The notes under the pieces were generated by a model. The model searched no databases, was not told the origin of the DNA, and worked only from the letters and a program-made list of their open reading frames with translations. From NCBI GenBank assembly GCA_024434115.1, contig QMIT01000001.1:186001-250000 (forward strand): DNA of 64,000 nt. The letters are read 5' to 3'. This DNA is from Chloroflexota bacterium. GTDB taxonomy: Bacteria > Chloroflexota > Anaerolineae > Aggregatilineales > J027. Shown here in pieces: positions 1 through 8,104 of the stretch. Made by a program: the position numbers and the translations under genes. How positions within the stretch are numbered: position 1 is the stretch's first letter; every line of letters begins with the position of its first letter.

Positions 1-138
1 ACCGTAGCCCTGATTGAGGCTGCGAAGGAACTCGAACGCAAGAGCAAGGCCAAAGAAATCAAGCTGACCAGCAATGACCGCAAGCAGATTGCCGAGGCCA
101 AGAAGTTGGCCCAAGAAAATGGCATTGCTTGGGAATAA
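1..138 (+). CDS. C-terminal end of an unidentified protein (5' truncated by window edge)
   Basis: Frame 1 is open from the first base to a TAA at 136-138, giving 45 residues rich in Lys, Glu and Ala (it ends NGIAWE) and predicted to be helical. The start lies outside the window. A hairpin with a T-tract follows 25 bases later, which supports a real gene end. I do not recognise the family. It is on the same strand as, and just upstream of, the eCIS-tagged protein, so the two may belong to one locus, but the terminator between them argues against one transcript. Confidence 0.6.
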   Translation, partial: TVALIEAAKELERKSKAKEIKLTSNDRKQIAEAKKLAQENGIAWE

Positions 139-162
139 ATTCCTCAAATATGAAAAACTCCG

Positions 163-196
163 AAAGGGTGCTGTAATAGGCATCCTTTTTGTTTTG
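163..196 (+). terminator. Rho-independent terminator after the truncated gene
   Basis: GGGTGC (166-171) pairs with GCATCC (180-185) with one G-T wobble. The stem extends by AAA/TTT, has an 8-nt loop, and is followed by TTTTTGTTTTG. It separates the truncated gene from the large CDS at 327. Apart from this hairpin I see nothing in 139-326. Confidence 0.6.
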
Positions 197-326
197 TTGG
201 ACACTGCTTTCGTATATAATTCAATAAACCTGTTTAATCTGTTTCCTATCACCCGCAGTAGATACTAGTGCTTGGTCGCGCTTGTAGCCTGTACTGCTCT
301 CTTTATTCACTTTTACAAGGGCTTCT

Positions 327-3300
327 ATGACCGACCATCATCAATTATCAAGCGATTCGGATAGCGAAAAAAAGAAACTGGAGCAAGCTGAACCTACTGC
401 TGAACCAGAGAGCGCGGATTATTTTAGGCAGGGGATTGGCATTGCGCTGAGTGGTCAGGGCGGCGATGATGGAGGCGATCTGACTGAAAACCATGCCGCT
501 GTCCTTCGCAACCCCCACTTACCAGTTCAATTGCGCCGGAACATGGCCCTTTCCATTGGTAAGCAGCGTGGCAATCACTATTTGCAGCGTATGGTGTCTC
601 AGCCCAGTCAATCAGGCGTTGTACAGCGGGGCATCTTGTCACCCGACAAGCAAATGACGGTGGATGAAATCATTGACTCCCACGACTCCGATAATGTCAA
701 TGAAACCAATATGCCTACTATTTTGGGAGCGTCCGCTGATAAAAAAGCCCAGATTATCTCATTGATTCACAGCAACACATGGGTTGGGCCGCAGGATGAA
801 GGCTATTTGGAACGCATCTGGGATTCGATGGGTGTGAAGGGTATCGAAGCCTACTTTACCCTGTTTGAGCAAAGCGTCAATTACGGTGTGGAATATGAGA
901 ATATTCCATGCTTGAAAGACTTGACCACCAAATTCAAAGAAGATACACAAGGACTGGCCCTCAAATACTTAAACTCCAATCAAGAGTTAGTCAAAAAGGA
1001 AATGGAGCAATTGGGGGTTGACGGCGAGAGCGGTAAACCTCATCAAAGTCTTGGTGAGGAGCAGGAAAAGCGCCTCAAAGAGATTCAGGAAGCCGCCGGG
1101 ATTCTAGCGGATGCCATGCAAGCCAAGCGGCATTTGGATCAATTGCAGGTTGGCTACACCACTAAAAACAAACCCGGCCCGCCCCTTGCCAAAATTCGGA
1201 ATGGCCCAGATATGACCTATGTGTGGGAGCAGTATTTCCATGAAGGCCCGCCCGAAATGACTTCCATTCCCGGTCAGGGGCGGGGGAGCGATAAACTGCA
1301 ACCTTTTTCTGAGGTGAAGGCCCACGCCGATGAGTTGAATGGCATTATCGAGGGGTATTCCGCCAAATATCCCGGTCTCTATCCATTAGCGCAGGCAGGC
1401 CGTTTGGAAGAATTGGTGAAGGCCGACAGCCCCCAAGCCGTGCAGTCCATGATGGGCGAGGGCCTGCGTGATCTCGCGGCGAACATCAAAAAAGCCATTC
1501 CAATGATTAGTTCGAATGACCTTGATTATCGAGATTTGCTGCCGATTCATGGTCAATTGATGGGCGGTACGGCGGGGGGCAAATTTAATTGGGCCTCCCC
1601 GGTTGGTAAGTTTATTATCAAGGAAGAAGTGGAGGGCCACGAAAGTGCCCAGTTCTGGGTGAATTTAGGCTTGGGGGCACTCGCCGCCGCCGCATTTGTG
1701 ATTGCTGAACTGGCGACCTTTGGTACGGCGACCTTCTGGATTGCCGCCGCCGCTGGCGTAGGGGCAGGGGCTATCCAAGCGGGCATGAGCATTGAAAACT
1801 GGGCCGATATGTCTACCGCTTCCAAGACCGCCGTCAGCCCCTCTTCCCAATTGATTTATGATGGGCAGGTCAGCGCGGCAGCATTGGCAGCGGTTTTAGA
1901 TACCGTGTTCGCCTTTATTGACGCGGCGGGTATCGGCCTCAAGGCGTTGCGGGCAGGGAGCTTAACGGCGAAAGGCCTCAAACGTCCGCCTGTAGACAAG
2001 ATTGTGACCGAGACCGCCAAGAATGCCGAAAAAGAACTCATCGGCAAGCTGCCAAGCATTGGTGCAAACGCAGAAGGCAAAGAAACACTCGAAAAAGCGA
2101 TTTCTCAATTAGGGGTCAATCGGGCTAAAGAGGCCTCTGGAAAATCCTATGAAGAAATGATTGAAATTCTTGGCAAAGAAAATCCACTGGCCCAACGTAT
2201 CCGTGAGGCGATGAAACGCGGCGTGATTTCTCCCGAAGACATTGCGATGTACAAAAAAGATTTAAAGATGCTCGCAGAAGATGTGCGACTGGGTTTCCGC
2301 ACCGTCGCCGAAGCCGATCAGATTGCCATGATTTTGATTGAGGAGTTAGGCCCGCTGGAAGTCGTCAAGAAATCGGGTGGGTGGAAGTCGCTCAACGCTT
2401 CTACGGTATTTGGCAAAAATACCGCTGCGGGTCAAGCGATGGAGGCATGGCGGCAGTCGCTTATCAAAGAAGTCAACGACTTCATGGATAAGGCTTATGG
2501 CGGTGCGGCAAAACGCACTGGCACACCGGGCAATATCTCCGATTTGGATGTTTCGCAGACAGGCCGTAAGGATGCGGCGGTAGCGAGTGCGGATGCGGCG
2601 AAACATCGGGATGCGGCGGTGGAGTATCTTTCGCAAAAATTGGGTGTCCAGCCCGGCGAGTTGAATAAATTATTAGACACCGACTTATTTGTAGACCCTC
2701 GCCGTATTCATCTCTATGACGAGGTGTTTGCCAAACTGCCCAAACTTCGTGAAGAAGCTGCCCAGCAAGCCGCTGCTTTCGAACAAGAAATGCTCATGAA
2801 TCTGCGCCTTACCCAAGCCGAAAAATTGGGGGATGAGGGCTTGATTGCGAGCCTCAAACAACAAATGGAAGGCATGGGTATCAAAATCACCAAAGTGCCA
2901 TTGCCTTCACCGGAAGGTGTTGCTTTGCTGAATCATGAAATTGACGGCTTGGTGAACCAACTTGAAAAAGCGGTGATGGACAACAATATCGAGGCGCAGA
3001 AGAGACTGGTCGTAGACATCGCCAAGAAACAGGCCATGATTAACGCGGCGGAAAAAGGTGGCTACTTCTCCGGCGGTGGGGTTCGTTCGATGGTCAGTGA
3101 GCGTGACTACTTCCCCGGCTATGAACCGTATAAGCAGCTTGATCCGGCGACAGGGCAGGTGGTCAAGGTCGGTGAAATGGCAGGCAAGCCCATGCTCAAG
3201 TCGCAGTTATTAACCGCCAGCCTCGATCAATTGATGAAACTAGATAAATATGCCTCGCAATTCCTCCGGGGTGCGGTTGATCCTAAACAATTAGCCGATG

Positions 3301-3824
3301 TCCTCAAGAATATCGGCAAATATGGCGAACGTTTCGCCTCGATTGTGGAGCGGGCGGGTATAAAAGGAACAGGTGATGCTGCCAGTGCCTTTAGTGGCCT
3401 CTCCGCGAAATTTGAGAACATTTTGAAAAATACCCGCAACCTCCCCGAAAAAGTCGCGGAACGGCAAAAAGTGTTAAATGATCTAGTGACCCAAACCAAA
3501 GCCGCTATGAATGATTTTGATAAGTCACACTTTGCCCTGATTAAGGAATTACAGTCGGAGGCCAATCTGCACGCGGTAGATGGTGGCTTAGAAGCCCTTG
3601 CTGCCGCCATGAATGCGCGTTCCCAGTTGAAGGTCACAGAGGGGAATGTGTTGCAGATGTTGTATCAATTAGGCTCACAACTTGGCGCACCCATCGCCGA
3701 GCAGGAAGCGAAAAATGCGGCGGGTGAGGGCAATGAAGCCGTGTCACCCCCGCAAGCCCCGGCCCCGACGCCAAGTGACGCTCGTGAGAAAATCAACGAG
3801 GCTAATCAGATGGGCAAGGAATAA
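327..3824 (+). CDS. eCIS-type tagged large protein with predicted nucleotidyltransferase motif (candidate injected effector)
   Basis: 1165 aa. Residues about 50-95 contain NHAAVLRNPHLP followed by a GNHYLQRMV motif. This matches the pattern (GN-Y-VQR-like) shared by proteins encoded around extracellular contractile injection systems and DUF4157 proteins; no HExxH metalloprotease core follows here. Residues about 443-494 are strongly hydrophobic and Ala/Gly-rich, enough for two membrane-spanning helices, flanked by soluble helical sequence. Around residues 724-742 the sequence fits the nucleotidyltransferase-fold pattern hG[GS]-x(9-13)-DhDh: Y724 G725 G726, then D739-L-D741. A later strand, D784-T-D-L-F-V-D790, could supply the third carboxylate. 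The rest is helical, with a Pro/Ala-rich C-terminus (PPQAPAPTP). There is no signal peptide. What is seen is the tag, the hydrophobic module and the NTase-like motif. That it is an injected effector or toxin is inference. Apart from the truncated end before it, no eCIS structural gene is in view. Confidence 0.6.
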   Translation: MTDHHQLSSDSDSEKKKLEQAEPTAEPESADYFRQGIGIALSGQGGDDGGDLTENHAAVLRNPHLPVQLRRNMALSIGKQRGNHYLQRMVSQPSQSGVVQRGILSPDKQMTVDEIIDSHDSDNVNETNMPTILGASADKKAQIISLIHSNTWVGPQDEGYLERIWDSMGVKGIEAYFTLFEQSVNYGVEYENIPCLKDLTTKFKEDTQGLALKYLNSNQELVKKEMEQLGVDGESGKPHQSLGEEQEKRLKEIQEAAGILADAMQAKRHLDQLQVGYTTKNKPGPPLAKIRNGPDMTYVWEQYFHEGPPEMTSIPGQGRGSDKLQPFSEVKAHADELNGIIEGYSAKYPGLYPLAQAGRLEELVKADSPQAVQSMMGEGLRDLAANIKKAIPMISSNDLDYRDLLPIHGQLMGGTAGGKFNWASPVGKFIIKEEVEGHESAQFWVNLGLGALAAAAFVIAELATFGTATFWIAAAAGVGAGAIQAGMSIENWADMSTASKTAVSPSSQLIYDGQVSAAALAAVLDTVFAFIDAAGIGLKALRAGSLTAKGLKRPPVDKIVTETAKNAEKELIGKLPSIGANAEGKETLEKAISQLGVNRAKEASGKSYEEMIEILGKENPLAQRIREAMKRGVISPEDIAMYKKDLKMLAEDVRLGFRTVAEADQIAMILIEELGPLEVVKKSGGWKSLNASTVFGKNTAAGQAMEAWRQSLIKEVNDFMDKAYGGAAKRTGTPGNISDLDVSQTGRKDAAVASADAAKHRDAAVEYLSQKLGVQPGELNKLLDTDLFVDPRRIHLYDEVFAKLPKLREEAAQQAAAFEQEMLMNLRLTQAEKLGDEGLIASLKQQMEGMGIKITKVPLPSPEGVALLNHEIDGLVNQLEKAVMDNNIEAQKRLVVDIAKKQAMINAAEKGGYFSGGGVRSMVSERDYFPGYEPYKQLDPATGQVVKVGEMAGKPMLKSQLLTASLDQLMKLDKYASQFLRGAVDPKQLADVLKNIGKYGERFASIVERAGIKGTGDAASAFSGLSAKFENILKNTRNLPEKVAERQKVLNDLVTQTKAAMNDFDKSHFALIKELQSEANLHAVDGGLEALAAAMNARSQLKVTEGNVLQMLYQLGSQLGAPIAEQEAKNAAGEGNEAVSPPQAPAPTPSDAREKINEANQMGKE

Positions 3825-3840
3825 GAGAGAGGGACTGCCA

Positions 3841-3900
3841 GCCAGTCATCACCTGTGGGTTTTCAGTTAGTGGGACTGATTGCCCATCGGGATGACTGGC
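3841..3900. repeat. 10-bp inverted repeat in a convergent intergenic gap
   Basis: GCCAGTCATC (3841-3850) and GATGACTGGC (3891-3900) are perfect inverted arms around a 40-nt loop that contains smaller self-complementary parts (CAGT/ACTG, TGGG/CCCA). It lies between two convergent genes and has no T-tract on either side, so it may be an mRNA 3'-end structure rather than a classic terminator. Confidence 0.45.
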
Positions 3901-3949
3901 CTTAGGGGGAAAATGGGGGAGGTTAGAAAGTTGGGATAATGGCGGATGG

Positions 3950-4273
3950 CTAGGTTCGGAAAGTTAGGCGACTGGTTGTGAGCAGCACCAAGATGGCCCC
4001 AATAAAGGCAACCAGAATGTCAATCCAGCGGATGATAAATCCGTTATTGAGTGATCCCGTAATTTCGATGTTCAGAACATCAAATATGAAACCACCCACA
4101 AGTGCGCCCGCGAGACCGATCAGCACGACTGTACTTAGGTTTTTGCGACCTCGCATGAAGAAACTCGCCAACAGGCCAGAGACTAAACCGATCACGATCC
4201 ATGCGATGACTTGACCCACCGTTGTATTGACGGTGACAGGTTGGCTGGTAATGGTGTCTGCAAGAAAGTACAT
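3950..4273 (-). CDS. GlsB/YeaQ/YmgE-family small membrane protein
   Basis: 107 aa from the ATG at 4273, chosen because GGAG lies 6 bases upstream; an in-frame TTG at 4285 is less likely. The protein is almost entirely membrane: three hydrophobic stretches (VIAWIVIGLVSGLLASFF, a Gly-rich VVLIGLAGALVGGFIFDVL, and WIDILVAFIGAILVLL). The layout, with the conserved GLxSGLLA and GxxGAxxGGF patterns, is that of the GlsB/YeaQ/YmgE family (also labelled transglycosylase-associated protein), envelope proteins often induced by stress. The biochemical role of the family is not settled. It is transcribed divergently from moaB. Confidence 0.8.
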   Translation of the reverse strand: MYFLADTITSQPVTVNTTVGQVIAWIVIGLVSGLLASFFMRGRKNLSTVVLIGLAGALVGGFIFDVLNIEITGSLNNGFIIRWIDILVAFIGAILVLLTTSRLTFRT

Positions 4274-4493
4274 ATTACGCTCCAATCTTGTACCTAGTTA
4301 CAGACAAAAGAATAAAACAGATGCTATCCCTTGAAACCCACCACTCGGTTACTTTTGATATAGGCCACTTGGTGGATTTTGATGTCATCGTTTCAATGCG
4401 AAATACAGGGTATAAATGATGTTTAAATTCACGGTGGTTTCAAATGCCATTTTGAATAGACTAGAATAAAGTTTAACAGTCTGGGAGAAATGA

Positions 4494-5021
4494 ATGTCTA
4501 CATCCTCAGATCAACATCGAGAACGCGCTGCCGAGGTCATGCGAATCATCACCTGCGCGATTGTGACCGCCAGCGATACCCGTACCCCTGAAACCGATAC
4601 CAGCGGTCAGACCATCCGTCAATTATTAGAAGCAGCCGGGCATCAGGTCGTGGCCTATCATGTAGTGAAGGATGAAGCCGACCTCATGGCGAAATTATTG
4701 GATGACCTGACAGGGGTCGAACATCCGCCGCGTCTGATTTTATTTAACGGGGGAACGGGGATTGCGCCACGTGATCGCACCTATGATGCCATCAGCGGTA
4801 AATTGGAAAAAACCCTACCCGGTTTTGGCGAATTGTTCCGCATGTTGAGTTATGAGCAGGTGGGGGCGGCGGCGATGCTGTCACGGGCGACGGCAGGGGT
4901 GTATCGTGGATGTGTGGTCATTTCGATGCCGGGGAGTGTGGACGCGGTAACTCTGGCGATGAGCAAACTCATTTTGCCGGAAATTCGGCATCTAGCATGG
5001 GAGGTGGCGGGCAAGATTTAA
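4494..5021 (+). CDS. moaB: Molybdenum cofactor biosynthesis protein MoaB/MogA family
   Basis: 175 aa. It carries the MoCF-binding fold: AIVTASDTR near the N-terminus, [14 protein letters not shown] (the GGTG molybdopterin-binding loop), then [27 protein letters not shown] and VVISMPGS, all hallmarks of MoaB/MogA. The family adenylates or binds molybdopterin on the route to molybdenum cofactor. Length is normal. The ATG is preceded by GGGAG at good spacing. No other moa genes are nearby, so this is an isolated copy and a role split between MoaB and MogA cannot be decided from sequence. Confidence 0.93.
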   Translation: MSTSSDQHRERAAEVMRIITCAIVTASDTRTPETDTSGQTIRQLLEAAGHQVVAYHVVKDEADLMAKLLDDLTGVEHPPRLILFNGGTGIAPRDRTYDAISGKLEKTLPGFGELFRMLSYEQVGAAAMLSRATAGVYRGCVVISMPGSVDAVTLAMSKLILPEIRHLAWEVAGKI

Positions 5022-5058
5022 CCTAATCCGTCCCTACCGATTTCAAATACTATCTCAT

Positions 5059-5088
5059 TTGACAATATAAGCGGCGGCATGTTAGGAT
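5059..5088 (+). promoter_or_regulatory. Sigma70-type promoter upstream of the SufR-like gene
   Basis: TTGACA (5059-5064), an 18-bp spacer, then TAGGAT (5083-5088). It lies about 70 bases before the ATG of the regulator gene. Confidence 0.5.
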
Positions 5089-5155
5089 TAGAATGGAATT
5101 AGTTGAATAAATTTACAAAGAATTCCACAGCGGTAGTGGTATAGGTAAACTCGGC

Positions 5156-5815
5156 ATGTTTCAAGAAACGCGACGACATATTCTTGATATTTTGAAGAAA
5201 AACACCGAAATGACGGTGGATGAAATCGTGGCGTTGTTACACCAATCCAACGAAAAAAAGGTGACAGCGGCAACGATACGCCATCATCTGGACATCTTGC
5301 AAGAGAACGGCTTGGTGGAAGCCCCCGAAGTGCGTCGGCGCGAAAGCCCGGGCCGGCCTCAGTATGTCTATCGCCTAACTGAAAAAGGGCAGGATTTTTT
5401 TCCATCCAATTATGCCGGATTAGCCAGCAGCCTTTTGGATCAAATCAAATCACGCCTATCGCGCCCCGAAATAAACGTCATTTTGGAAGGGGTCGCCGAC
5501 CAGATGAGTGCCGAGGCGGGCATTCCGAAAGATTTGCCGATTGAAGACCGTCTTGATTATGTGGTGGGTTATCTCACCGGAATTGGCTATGAGGCGAATT
5601 GGCGGGCCGATTCGTCGGGCAAAGGATATATTCTTTCGACCTCAAATTGCCCTTTTGAAAAAGTCGCGGACTCCCACGATGAGGTGTGCAATATTGACAT
5701 GCACCTTGTCGCCAATTTGTTGGGGGTGGTGCCGCGCCGCTTAGGTCGCATTGCGGAGGGTGAAAAAAGCTGTAACTATTTCATCCACAATATAGACGTG
5801 ATGGCAGTCAAATAA
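5156..5815 (+). CDS. SufR-like Fe-S-sensing winged-helix transcriptional regulator
   Basis: 219 aa. The N-terminal winged helix-turn-helix spans about residues 5-80 (RRHILDILKKN, TAATIRHHLDILQENGLV, GRPQYVYRLTEKG), like the DeoR/ArsR-type domain of SufR. The C-terminal half has three cysteines, C165, C178 and C206 (C-x12-C-x27-C), close to the spacing of the Fe-S ligands in cyanobacterial SufR, which represses suf genes when its cluster is intact. The next gene is an A-type Fe-S carrier, which fits a local sensor of Fe-S status. Self-regulation and control of that carrier are inferred from context. Related Chloroflexota regulators are often annotated only as ArsR/helix-turn-helix proteins. 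Confidence 0.8.
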   Translation: MFQETRRHILDILKKNTEMTVDEIVALLHQSNEKKVTAATIRHHLDILQENGLVEAPEVRRRESPGRPQYVYRLTEKGQDFFPSNYAGLASSLLDQIKSRLSRPEINVILEGVADQMSAEAGIPKDLPIEDRLDYVVGYLTGIGYEANWRADSSGKGYILSTSNCPFEKVADSHDEVCNIDMHLVANLLGVVPRRLGRIAEGEKSCNYFIHNIDVMAVK

Positions 5816-5854
5816 ATAGTGACTTTCTTTTGAGAATTTGCTTACATGATTTGA

Positions 5855-5883
5855 TTGACGTCAAAAATTATCAGCAGTACACT
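5855..5883 (+). promoter_or_regulatory. Promoter of the Fe-S carrier gene with a palindrome over the -35 box
   Basis: TTGACG (5855-5860), a 17-bp spacer and TACACT (5878-5883) form a good sigma70 promoter. The -35 box is part of the perfect 10-bp palindrome TTGACGTCAA (5855-5864), a plausible operator for the SufR-like repressor encoded just upstream. Confidence 0.5.
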
Positions 5884-5925
5884 AACCATCTATCCATCTT
5901 AGTTTAGTATGTAAGGGAATGTCGC

Positions 5926-6351
5926 ATGACGGATACACAGGTACAGGAAAACGTGGAAGTAACCATTGAAGATACCCCGGTATTGGTGGTGACGCCGCCA
6001 GCCGTTGTCAAGATTAAGCAGCTATTGGCAGAAAAGAACATTCCTGACTATGCCCTGCGTGTGTTTGTGGCGGGGGGTGGGTGTTCTGGCCTGCAATACG
6101 GCATGGCGTTTGAGGGCAATGTCCAAGAATTTGACACCACCGTCGAGATTGATGGGGTACGGATGGTGATTGATCCAACCAGTCTGCTCTATGTGCGTGG
6201 AGCGGTCATTGACTTTGTGGACAGCCTGATGGGTGGCGGTTTCCGGATTGATAACCCGAACGCGGTTTCAACCTGTGGCTGTGGCACATCCTTCCGCACC
6301 AAAGACCATGATGCGTCGGAGGGTGGTGGCTGCGGTACCTGCGGTCATTAA
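5926..6351 (+). CDS. erpA: A-type iron-sulfur cluster carrier (ErpA/IscA/HesB family)
   Basis: 141 aa. The A-type carrier core spans about residues 20-125, with the three conserved cysteines: C53 in GGGCSGLQYG, and C117 and C119 in STCGCGTSF. These bind an Fe-S cluster and hand it to client proteins. The C-terminus has an unusual extension with two more cysteines (GGGCGTCGH, C136 and C139). An N-terminal extension of about 20 acidic residues precedes the fold. It sits 110 bases after the SufR-like gene with its own promoter. The symbol is a best guess among ErpA, IscA and HesB. Confidence 0.9.
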   Translation: MTDTQVQENVEVTIEDTPVLVVTPPAVVKIKQLLAEKNIPDYALRVFVAGGGCSGLQYGMAFEGNVQEFDTTVEIDGVRMVIDPTSLLYVRGAVIDFVDSLMGGGFRIDNPNAVSTCGCGTSFRTKDHDASEGGGCGTCGH

Positions 6352-6397
6352 TCTTGTAAACTGACAAGGTGCTGAAGCGCCTTGTTCTGAGGGTTCG

Positions 6398-7339
6398 ATG
6401 AAAAACACATCGTGGGCATTGGGCGCGGCGGCATTTTTACTGCTTGGTTCGCGTCTTGCTTTGTCCGATGATTCAGCCGATAACACTGCGGTGATAACGC
6501 GAATGACGCTGGTGATGGGGGCAACCCTCATCCCGGCGTTTTTTGTTTTATGGCGTAATGGGGGCGGTGTCAATTGGCGTGAATTTTTCGCCGCCCCTGA
6601 TCCCATTGTAGTGGTACTTAGTGGAGTGGCGGGTTTGGCGATCTGGCCTGCCGCGTGGTGGCTGATGTCTATTGTGAATAAGACCCTCTATGACTTATTA
6701 GGGCCATTTACTCCGCCAACTCTGTTTTTACCCAATAGTCGGAATGCAATTTGGACATCCTACGTATTGAGTGAGGTTGTTTTTATCCCGCTGGCATTGG
6801 GGGTACTCATCTGGGGTGTTGCACAGCGTCAATGGTCACGCCTCTGGGTTGGCAGTTTGATATTAGGGGGTGTGTTCGGCTTCATCGGTATCATAGTATA
6901 TGGACAAGGTATTGCGGGATTTTTCGGTTATGGATTGTGCGGGGTGATTGCAGCGATTGTGAGCCTACGCAGTCAATCCCTGTGGGCCGGATTTGCGACC
7001 CATGCCACTTTTATGTATGCCAATCTTGGTTTAAATGGTGAATTGACCAAGCGAGTTTCTGAAGTGACGACATTGGAACCCAAGCCTTTTTTGGGGCAGG
7101 ACTGGCTGACCTTGCTTTTGGTGGGCGGCCTTGTATGCCTTGTCGCTCTACAAGTTCTCCGGTTTAGAACCGAGACAGATGTCGCACAGCCTAAAACCCC
7201 CCAGCAAAAAAAGGCATGGATTGTCCTCCTCGCTTTTCTGATTGCTGCCAGCGTGGTTGGTTATGACGAAATCCGCGAACGCGCAGACCGCGAGCCTCTC
7301 CAAGCTGATTTACAATCGGCGCAGAATCCCCACGAATAA
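6398..7339 (+). CDS. Polytopic membrane protein, CPBP-like but lacking the catalytic motif
   Basis: 313 aa with about eight hydrophobic segments. A stretch resembling the CPBP (Abi/CAAX protease-like) core is visible: SEVVFIPLALGVLIWG where active members have EExxxR, then LWVGSLILGGVFGFIG and a late WAGFATHATFMYAN with a possible His. The second Glu and the Arg of EExxxR are absent, so it is either a non-catalytic relative or another family. Start: GAGGG lies 4 bases before the ATG. It overlaps the convergent downstream gene by 30 bases. The gene 46 bases upstream encodes the Fe-S carrier, but no functional link is apparent. Confidence 0.5.
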   Translation: MKNTSWALGAAAFLLLGSRLALSDDSADNTAVITRMTLVMGATLIPAFFVLWRNGGGVNWREFFAAPDPIVVVLSGVAGLAIWPAAWWLMSIVNKTLYDLLGPFTPPTLFLPNSRNAIWTSYVLSEVVFIPLALGVLIWGVAQRQWSRLWVGSLILGGVFGFIGIIVYGQGIAGFFGYGLCGVIAAIVSLRSQSLWAGFATHATFMYANLGLNGELTKRVSEVTTLEPKPFLGQDWLTLLLVGGLVCLVALQVLRFRTETDVAQPKTPQQKKAWIVLLAFLIAASVVGYDEIRERADREPLQADLQSAQNPHE

Positions 7340-8104
7340 TCCCAATAAACCGAGTGCAGCCAAGCCAACAATCGGGACAATCGGCGCAAAACCGGAGCTA
7401 TTCGGGTTGGTCACGGTGGATTTTCGTAATTCTTCAATGCGAATCGGCGTATTGGTGAAGGGCGGGAAGGTAAAGGTCGGCAGGCGCTCACCGGGGGCAA
7501 GGGTGGAGGTCGGGCCAGCCGCCTGTGTAAAAATCCCAGCAGGAGTGACAAATACCTGCGCCGTCAAAGTCAAAAGACCACCGGGGGTTTGGGTAGCGGC
7601 GATGGCGGTCTCCTCGCGGGCTGCAAGGGTGGGGTCAGTTGTGGGCAGAGATTCCACCTCAATGTCAGGAATGGCCGCCGCATCCCCAATAATATTGACC
7701 ACACTCTGATGTACCCAGCCCAAACGGGTTGGCGTATCGGGATATTCGATCTGATACCACTCAAACCGCCTAGCAAGCACCCGATATTGAGCGCCGGGTT
7801 GAATTAAGCCCAACCGATTGGACGAAATGTCTGGTTCGGCCCGCACATTGGTATCCGGGCTTTTGGCTTCAGCGAGGATTGGGCCAGCAACTGTGGCTGT
7901 CGCGGTGGGTAAATCCGTCGCGGGTGGCAATGTTGGGGTATTGGTCGGCAAATTGACGGGTAGGGGGGTGGCAGATGGGCCTGTCTGCGCGACGACGGGT
8001 TTCGTATCGGGTGGACGATTTTCAGCCGCCGCCTGATTTTGATAGACACCAATCCCTATCATCAATAGGATCACAAGCCCAATCACTCTAAAATGCCGCC
8101 TCAT
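7310..8104 (-). CDS. Secreted, membrane-anchored SH3b-domain protein
   Basis: 264 aa. An N-terminal signal segment (VIGLVILLMIGIGVY) is followed by a Thr/Pro-rich low-complexity stretch (about residues 35-75). One bacterial SH3 domain follows (about 80-140: TNVRAEPDISSNRLGLIQPG, WYQIEY, GWVHQSVV), then a second Thr/Pro-rich linker and a C-terminal hydrophobic helix ending in LRRL. Such layouts are common in Chloroflexota envelope proteins, where the SH3 domain probably binds peptidoglycan or other cell-wall ligands. The start overlaps the tatD stop (ATGA), implying translational coupling. Its last 30 bases overlap the convergent membrane-protein gene. Confidence 0.75.
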   Translation of the reverse strand: MRRHFRVIGLVILLMIGIGVYQNQAAAENRPPDTKPVVAQTGPSATPLPVNLPTNTPTLPPATDLPTATATVAGPILAEAKSPDTNVRAEPDISSNRLGLIQPGAQYRVLARRFEWYQIEYPDTPTRLGWVHQSVVNIIGDAAAIPDIEVESLPTTDPTLAAREETAIAATQTPGGLLTLTAQVFVTPAGIFTQAAGPTSTLAPGERLPTFTFPPFTNTPIRIEELRKSTVTNPNSSGFAPIVPIVGLAALGLLGLFVGILRRL

